Shown: in pieces, positions 6,324 to 14,241 of the stretch
How the letters are laid out: each line of letters begins with the position of its first letter
Position numbering within the stretch: position 1 is the stretch's first letter
Origin: Candidatus Fermentibacterota bacterium
GTDB taxonomy: Bacteria > JAFGKV01
Direction of reading: 5' to 3'
NCBI GenBank assembly: GCA_030620115.1
Contig: JAUXFG010000079.1
Coordinates: forward strand, 1 to 17,385
Length of the DNA: 17,385 nucleotides
The notes under the pieces: generated by a model
What the model was told of the DNA's origin: nothing
Databases searched by the model: none
Seen by the model: the letters and a program-made list of their open reading frames with translations, nothing else
Program-made: the position numbers and the translations under genes

Positions 6324-8648
6324 CTACTGGAGCTTGAAGCCATCTTTCTCAAAGACCGCGATGCATGCGTCCACCACTTCTTCGTCATAGAGCTTGCCGC
6401 GGTTTTTCGAGATCTCCTCGAGGGCGAGTTCCAAGCCCAAGGCTGGTCGGTAGGGCCGGTGGGACGACATGGCCTCCACCACGTCGGCGACGCCCAGGAT
6501 TCTCGCCTCCAGCGGGATCTCATCGCCTGAGAGGCCTTGTGGATATCCGGATCCGTCCAACCGCTCATGGTGTTTGAGTACCACTTCGGCGATGGGCCAC
6601 GGGAACTCGACTGTCTTGAGGATATCATGACCCACGGCGGGGTGTGCCTTGATCATGCTGAACTCGATGTCAACCAGTTTTCCTGGTCTGCTCAAGATGG
6701 CGGGAGGCACGTAGATCTTGCCGATGTCATGGAGCGTTCCCGCAACATTGATACCTTCGATCCGATCATCTTCGAGGCCCATTCGTCTGGCAATGGCCGT
6801 GGCGAGTTGCGCAACGCGGTGCTGATGGCCCGCGGTGTAGGGATCAGTTGTTTCCGCAGTGGCGGCGAGCGCGTGAACCGTACCTTCAAGTGTCTTTCGC
6901 AGCCTTTCGAAGGTCTGCTGAAGTTCTTCTGCTTTCTTCCGTTCGGTGATATCCTCGAGAACTCCGTCGTAGAATCTCACGCTCCCGTCATCGGCCTTCA
7001 CCGCCACAGCGGAAACTGAGCCGATCAAGGGCGAGCCACTCTTCGTCTTCAGCTTGAGTTCTTCCTCTCTGACAAATCCTTCGTTCAGCATTTTCTCATT
7101 GAATAGAGCCCTATCTTGAGGATCTTGATACAAGTCGCAGACATGTATGGAAAGAAATTCTTCTTTGTTGCCGTAGCCAAACATGTTGATCAGTGCAGGG
7201 TTTGCCTCGATAAAGCGGCCTCTTGGACCCACCGTGTTACGGTATACTCCCACGTTAAGATTTTCAGTCAGGGTTCGGTATTTCTCTTCGCTTTGTCGGA
7301 GAGATTCTATGGCGCTTTTTCGCGCAATAGCCAAAGCAACCTGTGTGGAGACAAACTCCAAGATCCCCTTATGTTCTTCTGTGTAGGTCGCCCCATTATC
7401 ATAGATCTGAACCACCAAGGCGCCGTATGTCCTGTTCTCATTCTTGAGAGGAACTCCGAGCCAGGCCTGGGCCGGAGTTCCGTGTCGGTGGATCTTTCCT
7501 TCATTCTCGAGTTCCGCCAGCAGCCGTGAGTCTGCGCAGATCGTTGTCCCCGTTTTCAATACATGATCGGTGAGGCTTCGGCCAAGCGGTCGTGGTTCCA
7601 GATGTGGATCGAGCTGATCCACGAAATAGGGGAATGAGACCATTTCCTTGTCGGCATCGTAGAGCGCGATGAAGAAGTTGTCCGCCGACATCAATGTACC
7701 GATCACCTCGTGGATGGATCGATAGAACGCCTCAAGCGCGGTCGTAGCCAACGCTGCCTGGGCAATCCGATGAATGGCCTCTTCGACGTTTCGAGCGCGT
7801 ACTCGCTCGGTGATGTCAAGCATGACGGCCACGGCCCATTGGAATTGCCCTTTCTCATTGGTCCATGGAGATGCGGAAATACTGATATGGCTGAGGTCGC
7901 CATCCTTGCGAATCACGCGGATCTCATAGGTGCTTGCGACACCTTTCTTCCGCTTCGCCGTCTCATGGAGAATCCTGAAGAAGTCCTCCTCCGGAACCAT
8001 ATCACTCATGTTCATTGCGCACAGCTCTTCTTTTGTATATCCGGTGATATTGGAGAAGGCTTGGTTGGCAAGAAGGATATTCTCATCGGGATCGACCATT
8101 ATCAGGCCTTCTTGGAGCGTTTCCACAAGGGTACGGTACTGCCGTTCACTTTCTCGAAGCGCCTCTTCAGCGCATTTTCGCTCGGTGATATCCTCCAGGC
8201 TGCCTTCATGATAGAGGATGTGACCATTCGCATCGCGAACAGTGCGGGAGTTATCGCGTACCCACATCATTGTCCCATCCTGTCGTCGCATGGGGATCTC
8301 GAGGTCGCGGACTGCCTCCTGGTCTTCTTTGGCTCCGAGCCATTTGTAACGCTCATCGGGGCTGAGATAGAGTTCAGAGGCATTGACGCCGAGCAGGCTT
8401 TCGAGATCCGGGAAGCGAAACATCTTGGCGAGCGCCGGATTCGCATCTATGATTTGACCTTCCTGGGTCGTGCGGTAGAGGCCCGTGGGGACGTGTTCGA
8501 ACAGGCTGCGGTATCGTTCCTCAGATTCGCGAACTGCTTCGGCGGTTTGTGCGCGACCATCTGCCGCTTGTTCCATGTGTGCAATGCGATGACACAGCTC
8601 CATCAGCTCGTGAGTGAGTTGTTCCTTGGTCTCCTTCTCGTGTTCCAT
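6324..8648 (-). CDS. PAS-PAS-GAF-PAS-HD-GYP cyclic di-GMP phosphodiesterase
   Basis: Cytoplasmic sensor protein of 774 aa that probably hydrolyses cyclic di-GMP in response to small ligands or redox cues. Order: a short helical leader (1-40), PAS (about 42-155, closing GSLEDITERK), PAS (167-283, closing MLDITERV), GAF (about 295-442, with GVPLKNENRTYGALVVQ), PAS (451-572, closing GVLEDITERK) and HD-GYP (about 585-770). The catalytic signatures are complete: H607/H610 region (AGHQHR), HD at 640-641 in GTLHDIGKIYVP, HHERLDGSGYP at 693-703 and ARILGVADVVEAM. There is no receiver domain, transmembrane span or GGDEF domain. The ATG at 8648 is preceded by AGGAG at about 8 nt. It is upstream of, and co-oriented with, the sulfatase-like gene. 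PAS ligands cannot be told from sequence. Confidence 0.93.
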   Translation of the reverse strand: MEHEKETKEQLTHELMELCHRIAHMEQAADGRAQTAEAVRESEERYRSLFEHVPTGLYRTTQEGQIIDANPALAKMFRFPDLESLLGVNASELYLSPDERYKWLGAKEDQEAVRDLEIPMRRQDGTMMWVRDNSRTVRDANGHILYHEGSLEDITERKCAEEALRESERQYRTLVETLQEGLIMVDPDENILLANQAFSNITGYTKEELCAMNMSDMVPEEDFFRILHETAKRKKGVASTYEIRVIRKDGDLSHISISASPWTNEKGQFQWAVAVMLDITERVRARNVEEAIHRIAQAALATTALEAFYRSIHEVIGTLMSADNFFIALYDADKEMVSFPYFVDQLDPHLEPRPLGRSLTDHVLKTGTTICADSRLLAELENEGKIHRHGTPAQAWLGVPLKNENRTYGALVVQIYDNGATYTEEHKGILEFVSTQVALAIARKSAIESLRQSEEKYRTLTENLNVGVYRNTVGPRGRFIEANPALINMFGYGNKEEFLSIHVCDLYQDPQDRALFNEKMLNEGFVREEELKLKTKSGSPLIGSVSAVAVKADDGSVRFYDGVLEDITERKKAEELQQTFERLRKTLEGTVHALAATAETTDPYTAGHQHRVAQLATAIARRMGLEDDRIEGINVAGTLHDIGKIYVPPAILSRPGKLVDIEFSMIKAHPAVGHDILKTVEFPWPIAEVVLKHHERLDGSGYPQGLSGDEIPLEARILGVADVVEAMSSHRPYRPALGLELALEEISKNRGKLYDEEVVDACIAVFEKDGFKLQ

Positions 8649-8737
8649 GGATGGGAGCTCCTGGTGGAAAGGCGGCGATTCACTTCGATTCCGAGAAAAA
8701 CACTAGTATCGACACAACGAATCAACGGTTCGGATTT

Positions 8738-8769
8738 CCGGTGAACCCTGAACCTCTGAACCCATGAAC
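8738..8769 (-). repeat. Octamer repeat, inverse orientation
   Basis: Read on the minus strand this is GTTCATGG, GTTCAGAG, GTTCAGGG and a degenerate fourth unit. Positions 8753-8769 are the exact reverse complement of 2581-2597 (17 nt), linking it to the nine-unit array upstream of holC. Confidence 0.8.
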
Positions 8770-8947
8770 GGCCATGACTCATCAATGCGCAATGATTGCG
8801 GGCGGATCGATTGGATTTGGGCGAAAACCCATCGATGTAAAGAGACAATAGAGGATTACAATTTCGCCATCTTTCTCTGAGGGTCAAGGCAGTGATTCTC
8901 TTCTTTCCCCAAGATCATGATCCTGCGGCGCGTATTTTTCGTGCATG

Positions 8948-8975
8948 GAGCCATGTGTCTCAGGCCTCATGGCTC
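8948..8975. repeat. 8-bp perfect inverted repeat
   Basis: GAGCCATG (8948-8955) and CATGGCTC (8968-8975) are separated by 12 nt. No T-run follows. It could be a protein-binding site or an RNA hairpin in the leader of the transglutaminase gene; its role is unknown. Confidence 0.4.
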
Positions 8976-9002
8976 ATGGCCAAGGGATTGATCCACATCT
9001 GA

Positions 9003-9078
9003 AGAGAAGTCCGGGGTAACGAAGCAGGCGGTGCCATATGCGCCGTTGTAGTAGAAGGCTGGTGAGAAATCCGGGCCA
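9003..9078 (+). repeat. Two direct copies of the GAGAARTCCGGG element
   Basis: GAGAAGTCCGGG (9004-9015) and GAGAAATCCGGG (9064-9075) lie 60 bp apart. The 18-nt stretch GGTGAGAAATCCGGGCCA (9061-9078) is the exact reverse complement of 213-230, and the first copy shares its 12-nt core with 261-272. All four copies lie outside coding sequence. Confidence 0.75.
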
Positions 9079-9204
9079 AGCACATATGGTCATTGCATGT
9101 ATGGCGAAACCGGGATACGTTGAGACGCTATCTACGGTTGAATTCAAGGGTCCCGCATGAGGGATGCCGAATATCAGGGTGATAATTGGTTTCGATTTTT
9201 TTCA

Positions 9205-9210
9205 AAGGAG
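9205..9210 (+). promoter_or_regulatory. Ribosome binding site that sets the transglutaminase start at 9217
   Basis: AAGGAG lies 6 nt before the ATG at 9217. That ATG opens directly on a signal peptide, whereas the upstream in-frame ATG at 9157 would add 20 residues with no such signal. Confidence 0.8.
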
Positions 9211-9216
9211 AATGAT

Positions 9217-12200
9217 ATGCGCAAGAGCTTCACACGGTTGTCTCGGTTGAGCGTTGTTGCACTGGTTTTCTTTTGTCTTGTTGCGACGTCGGTGGCTCAG
9301 GACAGCTCATCCGGCGAGGATTATTCCCGAGGACTTCTTGAGCGGATTGCTGTCATCGAGGCCGCGCGGGATGTGACGCAGGAACGGTTCCCTAATGCTG
9401 ATGATGTGCTGGTGGATGATCATATTCGCGTGCGGTATCACGCCGATGGCACCTATGTCGTGTGGGATGATACATATCTGAAGGTTTTGACCGAGAAGGG
9501 AAAGCGACAGCACCAGACGCTCTCAATCCATTTCACCATCCCCTACTCCAGGTACGATGACGAGGAGAAGGATATCGCCATAAGAATCCTGGAGCTGATC
9601 AAGCCGGACGGAACCGTTGTTCCTGTTGATGTGGAAGAACTCAGCCGCGTCATGATCGATCCCAGCAGTATGGGATCGAATATCTACAACCCCAACAGCA
9701 AGATCCTTCAGGCCACAATCCCCGGTCTCGAAATCGGGGATATGGTTCACTATGTCACGTATCGAAAGGTGCGTCAACCGCGCGTCCGGGATGTCTGGGC
9801 AGACTTGAATGTGTTTGAATATTCAAGCCCTCTCAAGCACATGATCTATGAGGTTATCGGACCAAGAGACAAGCCCCTGCGCAGCATTGTCCTCAAGGAT
9901 GAAATCCCTGGAACGGTGAAGCATACCAAAACTGAAGGTGACGATGATATCGTGTATCGCTGGGAGGTGCGGGATGTTCCCCGCATGTTCGCCGAGCCGA
10001 GCATGCCCGGGCTTACGGAGGTTGTGCAGCGTCTTCTTGTAAGTACAGCGCCTGATTGGGAGACCATCTCTCGCTGGTACTGGCAACTCTCTGAACCCCA
10101 CTACGACACCACGCCGGCCATGAAGCAGAAGGTTGCAGAGCTGACTGAGGGGCTTTCTGATAGGCGGGCGCGAATAGAGGCACTCTTCAGATGGGTCTCT
10201 CAGGAAGTCCGCTACCTGGGAATCACCACGGAGGCTGAGGCCCCTGGCTATGAACCCCATGACGTGGCGGAGACCTTTACGCAGCGGCACGGTGTCTGCC
10301 GGGATAAAGCTGCTCTGCTGGTGGCAATGCTGCGACTGGACGGTTGCAAGGCCTGGCCGATTCTTATCATGCAAGGGCCCACCAAGAAGGATATCGAGGT
10401 CCCGCTGCCCTGGTTCAACCATGCCATTGCGTGTGTGGAGAACGAAAACGGCTCCTATGTGCTCATGGATCCCACTGATGAGAGTACCAAGGAGATTCTC
10501 CCGGCCTATCTCAATGACAAGAGCTACATGGTGGCGAAGCCCGAAGGAGATACGCTCCGAACCTCGCCCATTGTCCCGGCCGAAGAGAACCTCATGCGCA
10601 TCACGACCACTGGTTCCATTGATGCCGCAGGGAAGCTCACGGCTGAGAGCAGTCTCGAATTCGAAGGCATCAATGACAATGGCTATCGAGGCTACTTTGC
10701 GCGAATCGCACCAGAACAGCGGCGCGAGTACTTTGAGGGTGCACTGAAGAATGTGATCTCAGGCGCCAGGATCACTGATCTTTCGATTTTGCCGGAGGAT
10801 ATGCTCGACACATCGACGCCACTTCACGTGACGACGTCTTTCGAGGCAGAGGACGTATTCGTTTCCGGTGATCACTCAGTGATGCTCCCTGTGCCACGGC
10901 TTGGTACCCGCGTTGGCTGGACCAGTTTTGTGCTTCGAGGAAGGACTGGTCTGGAGGAACGAGAATATCCACTGAAAACCACTATCGCCTGTGGAGTAGA
11001 GGAAACGATCCGGCTTGATCTGCCTCCTCTCCTGGGCGAGGTCTTATCCATGCCGAGCTATCCGTGCATCGACAACGAGGCAATCTCCTGGACACAGCGT
11101 GATGAATTGAGTGCAGATGGTTCGGTGCTCACGGGCGCCACGGAATTCCTGCTCAAGGCGGTGGAGTTCAGTCCGGAGGAGTACCTCACCCTCAAACAGG
11201 CACTGAAGGAGAGAGACCGAAGTCGTTACAAGATGCCGATCTTCGCCCGAGAAGAAGACGAAACGAGCGCCTTGATCGCGACATCTCAGAACGAGGGTGA
11301 CATCGAGACCCTGATTCTCGAGCAGCAGATTGAATACGATTTGGAGGATGCCCACAACTGGACCGAAACCGTGACGACCAAGAAGAAGATCCTGAGCTAT
11401 GCCGGCAAGAAGAGGAACTCGGAGCTCAAGATCCACTACAATCCCGTGTGGGAGGAAGTAACCTTTGAGTATGCTCGGGTTATTGCTCCCGACGGTTCCG
11501 TGCAGGAGATCCGGCCGGAAGAGCAGAATGTCATGGATGCCCCATGGGTGGGCAGTGCACCGCGTTACCCGGCCTCAAAAGTCCTGGTGTCGAGCCTTCC
11601 CGGCGTGGAAATTGGAAGTACCATAGAATACAAATATCTCCGACGATACAGTGATCATCCCTTTTTCGCCGCACGAACCGGGCTTTGGCGCATGGATCCC
11701 GTGGGGAAGCTGGAGGTGGTGGTCAGATATCCTTCGGAGCTCGAGATTGTCGCTGATTTGGATGCAAACGGTTTCTCGTATGAAGAGGGGATTGGAATTC
11801 CCGGGCCTGTAGTGCAGGAGGAGCGTCTTGTTGAGGGGAACAGGAGCATCTGTCGCTGGACGATACGAGAAGCAAGAGTCATCAAACGAGAAGACTCGGT
11901 TCCACCACTCGATGCCTTCACTCCCACGGTCACGGCATATGCCGGTGGATGGGACGCCTACGGAGATCAGGTCAGGGATGTCCTACGATCCAATGCCTCC
12001 GGACAGAACAATGCCGGACAGCGCGCCAAGGATCTTATGCGTGGGCTCAAGACGCCTGAGTCGAAACTTACGGCGATCCGGGATTTCGTAGCCCGGAACA
12101 TACGGCAGGCAGGTCCCCGGCTTGATGAGATTCCCTTTTCCCGGCTGAGCAAGGCCGATTTGACCCTGCAAGAAGGGTATGGGAATAGTGCCGACCGCGC

Positions 12201-13188
12201 GACGCTCCTCTACGCCATGCTGGCAAAGGCGGGCTTCAAGCCGGAGTTTGTCCTGGCCGGTTCCAAGGTGTCGAGAGTGAGGTCTCTCCAGGAGGCGGTT
12301 GGACAACATCCAGATCCTCGATGGTTCGACGAAGTGCTGGTTCGCGTACAAGAGAACGGCGAATACATGTACTTCAACGACACGGATCAGTACGCGGTGC
12401 TTGGCGCCACGCCGCACGAGGAGCGAGTGGGCCTTGTCCCGAAAGAGGGAGAATTGACGCGGATCCTCAGCAGAGCCGGCAAGGAGGCCAGGAAGGATCT
12501 TTTCTCCATGATTCGTCTTTCCGAGTCAGGCGATGCGACGATCAGGAAGATCCAACGCGTGTACGGCAGCCAGTATGCGGCAGCACATAAGAAGTACGCG
12601 GAGATGCCCCCTGAGGAGAGAGCGCGTCACCATCAGGAGTTGTTGACCTCCGTTGCGGAGGGGGCAATGGCTGAGGGGGATCTGATCACTGATTTTGATA
12701 CGCATCCAGGGACTGTGGAGTTCTCCGCCCGGGTGACGCAGTTCGGCGTACGGGATGGGGATTTTCTCTACTTCCGGTTGCCGGAAACCCTTGATAAGCT
12801 CATGAGGCTTCGCGGTGATACCCGGGAATCGCCACACTACCGCGATAAACATATTCGCACGAGAATCGTGACCATCGTGGCCCTGCCCGAAAAGTTCGGG
12901 AATGTCGAACTTCAGCCGGCCGAGTTTCTTTGGGTTGCACCTCTAAATTCGGGCACGGTAGCGGTGACCACGGGACAGTGGGTTGCCGGCAGCGCGGTTC
13001 CACCTGAGCTTTTCGGGCTCGATATAGAACTGACCGGCATAAAGGGTCGTGTGTTTTGGGTTGTGCATGATGCGGATCTTGATCCGGCACTCATTGATGC
13101 CTCGGACTATGCCGAAATGCTGGAGATCATGCGCCGGCTCGGCCATCCGGCTGCGCGTACCGTGCTGCTCGCACATTCGGCGAGTTGA
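9217..13188 (+). CDS. Exported tandem DUF3857-transglutaminase protein with degenerate second half
   Basis: A 1323-aa exported protein. The signal peptide (MRKSFTRLSRLSVVALVFF...) is probably cleaved after SVA near residue 27. It consists of two halves, each a DUF3857-like beta domain followed by a transglutaminase-like domain and a beta tail. Half 1: DUF3857 at about 60-250 (ILQATIPGLEIGD), transglutaminase at about 310-440, DUF3858-like tail at 460-610. Half 2: DUF3857 at about 700-890 (VLVSSLPGVEIGS), transglutaminase-like at about 945-1065, then the tail. Half 1 keeps the papain-like triad: C361 (GVCRDKA), H402 (WFNHAI), D418 (DPTD). Half 2 has Ser991 (GNSADRA), Glu1039 (WFDEVL) and Asn1054 (NDTD) there, so it is probably inactive. 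Such proteins are common in Bacteroidota-type genomes, but their substrate is not established. It is followed after 55 nt by the TPR gene. Confidence 0.88.
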   Translation: MRKSFTRLSRLSVVALVFFCLVATSVAQDSSSGEDYSRGLLERIAVIEAARDVTQERFPNADDVLVDDHIRVRYHADGTYVVWDDTYLKVLTEKGKRQHQTLSIHFTIPYSRYDDEEKDIAIRILELIKPDGTVVPVDVEELSRVMIDPSSMGSNIYNPNSKILQATIPGLEIGDMVHYVTYRKVRQPRVRDVWADLNVFEYSSPLKHMIYEVIGPRDKPLRSIVLKDEIPGTVKHTKTEGDDDIVYRWEVRDVPRMFAEPSMPGLTEVVQRLLVSTAPDWETISRWYWQLSEPHYDTTPAMKQKVAELTEGLSDRRARIEALFRWVSQEVRYLGITTEAEAPGYEPHDVAETFTQRHGVCRDKAALLVAMLRLDGCKAWPILIMQGPTKKDIEVPLPWFNHAIACVENENGSYVLMDPTDESTKEILPAYLNDKSYMVAKPEGDTLRTSPIVPAEENLMRITTTGSIDAAGKLTAESSLEFEGINDNGYRGYFARIAPEQRREYFEGALKNVISGARITDLSILPEDMLDTSTPLHVTTSFEAEDVFVSGDHSVMLPVPRLGTRVGWTSFVLRGRTGLEEREYPLKTTIACGVEETIRLDLPPLLGEVLSMPSYPCIDNEAISWTQRDELSADGSVLTGATEFLLKAVEFSPEEYLTLKQALKERDRSRYKMPIFAREEDETSALIATSQNEGDIETLILEQQIEYDLEDAHNWTETVTTKKKILSYAGKKRNSELKIHYNPVWEEVTFEYARVIAPDGSVQEIRPEEQNVMDAPWVGSAPRYPASKVLVSSLPGVEIGSTIEYKYLRRYSDHPFFAARTGLWRMDPVGKLEVVVRYPSELEIVADLDANGFSYEEGIGIPGPVVQEERLVEGNRSICRWTIREARVIKREDSVPPLDAFTPTVTAYAGGWDAYGDQVRDVLRSNASGQNNAGQRAKDLMRGLKTPESKLTAIRDFVARNIRQAGPRLDEIPFSRLSKADLTLQEGYGNSADRATLLYAMLAKAGFKPEFVLAGSKVSRVRSLQEAVGQHPDPRWFDEVLVRVQENGEYMYFNDTDQYAVLGATPHEERVGLVPKEGELTRILSRAGKEARKDLFSMIRLSESGDATIRKIQRVYGSQYAAAHKKYAEMPPEERARHHQELLTSVAEGAMAEGDLITDFDTHPGTVEFSARVTQFGVRDGDFLYFRLPETLDKLMRLRGDTRESPHYRDKHIRTRIVTIVALPEKFGNVELQPAEFLWVAPLNSGTVAVTTGQWVAGSAVPPELFGLDIELTGIKGRVFWVVHDADLDPALIDASDYAEMLEIMRRLGHPAARTVLLAHSAS

Positions 13189-13243
13189 GGGTTTGCGCAG
13201 GATGGCGTCTTCCTGAACACGGGCCAGACTCGGGGGATCTGAT

Positions 13244-14230
13244 TTGCCCATGGATGCCAAAGCGAGCTTCCTGAAACTGAGGCTTGACGAAGTCAGGAGA
13301 CTCAAGTCAGAGGGGAGGCTCGATGAGGCAGCCCGGCTTCTTGAGGAGACGTGGGAGAGCGCCCCCGGGCATCCACACCTCGTATTGAGTTTCGCTGGTC
13401 TCTATCTGCGAAAGAAAGAACCAGAGAAGGCGGTGGAATTGCTCAAGGCGCACCGTGAGAAGTTGTTTGGTGATCGTATCTATCATAACCTCCTGGCGCA
13501 GGCTCTCCGGGGGGTGGGCAGCCCGAAGGAGGCGCTGGAGGAAGTCCGTCTCGTCCAGGGAACCGATCCTGATCAAGCGAGCCTGACCGCACAGATTCTT
13601 TTTGATCTGAGCGAGTATGAAGAGGCGTATGCCCTTCTCAAGAGGGCTCTCTCGATTCACTCCGAGCATCGAGGGCTCCTGCGTCTTCTCGCCCGGAGCG
13701 CGGAGAAAATGGGGAGGCCGGACGAAGCGCTCGATCTCATCGAGAGACTCCTCCGAATCGAGCCCACCGATAAGTTCGCCTATAAGGAGAAGATCCGGCT
13801 GAAGATGGCAGGCCTCGGAGCTCAAGGCGCCGATGAACTCGATCGGCTCCTCAAGCTCAAACGGGGCCGCGAGAACATACATCTTCTTAGCCTCAAGGCG
13901 AAGAAGCTGTACGACGAAAAAGCGTACGAAGATGCAGCCCGCGTCTTTGCCGAGGTATTGGATCGAGCACCACAAAACCGGTACAACCGTTGTATGCTTG
14001 GATACTCCCTTCGCAAGTCGGGGAAGCCCAGGGAGGCGGTTGCGCACTTGAGTATCTCGTTCCTCGAGAATCCGAGAGACAGGTTCGTGCGGGCAAGTCT
14101 GGAGAAGAGTTGCAAAGAGATCGGAGATCTGCCGCGCTTGGCGGATTTGGCGCGGCAAGCACTCGCCGCACATCCTGACTTGCGCTTTCTTTGGGGTTGG
14201 GTGAAGATGGGCGAGAAAGAGAACGAATAA
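13244..14230 (+). CDS. TPR-repeat protein
   Basis: A 328-aa soluble protein built almost wholly of tetratricopeptide-type helical pairs: about seven or eight units from residue 10 to 310, with the usual small and aromatic positions, e.g. GRLDEAARLLEE, KEPEKAVELLK, GSPKEALEEV, GRPDEALDLIERLL, KAYEDAARVFAEVLD and GKPREAVAHL. There is no signal peptide or membrane span, so it is probably a cytoplasmic scaffold or adaptor. The TTG at 13244 has GGGGGAT about 6 nt upstream. The in-frame ATG at 13250 is possible but badly spaced from that site. It ends 11 nt before the ATPase start, and the next gene's ribosome binding site overlaps this stop codon, so translation may be coupled. A role as partner of the ATPase is an inference. 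Confidence 0.85.
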   Translation: MPMDAKASFLKLRLDEVRRLKSEGRLDEAARLLEETWESAPGHPHLVLSFAGLYLRKKEPEKAVELLKAHREKLFGDRIYHNLLAQALRGVGSPKEALEEVRLVQGTDPDQASLTAQILFDLSEYEEAYALLKRALSIHSEHRGLLRLLARSAEKMGRPDEALDLIERLLRIEPTDKFAYKEKIRLKMAGLGAQGADELDRLLKLKRGRENIHLLSLKAKKLYDEKAYEDAARVFAEVLDRAPQNRYNRCMLGYSLRKSGKPREAVAHLSISFLENPRDRFVRASLEKSCKEIGDLPRLADLARQALAAHPDLRFLWGWVKMGEKENE

Positions 14231-14241
14231 GGACAGGCGAC

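Larger units (their letters stand above)
8649..9216. other. 568-nt divergent intergenic region, repeat-rich, no gene seen
   Basis: This gap separates the minus-strand HD-GYP gene from the plus-strand transglutaminase gene and must hold promoters for both, though I cannot assign -35/-10 boxes with confidence. It contains octamer units (8738-8769), a 13-nt palindrome CGCAATGATTGCG (8788-8800, operator-like), an 8-bp inverted repeat (8948-8975) and two GAGAARTCCGGG elements (9004-9015, 9064-9075). No open frame in it has a convincing start and composition. Confidence 0.6.

Noticed and set aside
7710-8744. 344-aa plus-strand open frame opposite the HD-GYP gene
   Set aside because: It is antisense to intact PAS domains with clear motifs; its product shows no family pattern and it is a codon-bias shadow.
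9823-10422. 199-aa minus-strand frame opposite the first transglutaminase domain
   Set aside because: The plus strand encodes the conserved catalytic Cys and His here; the minus frame is a shadow.
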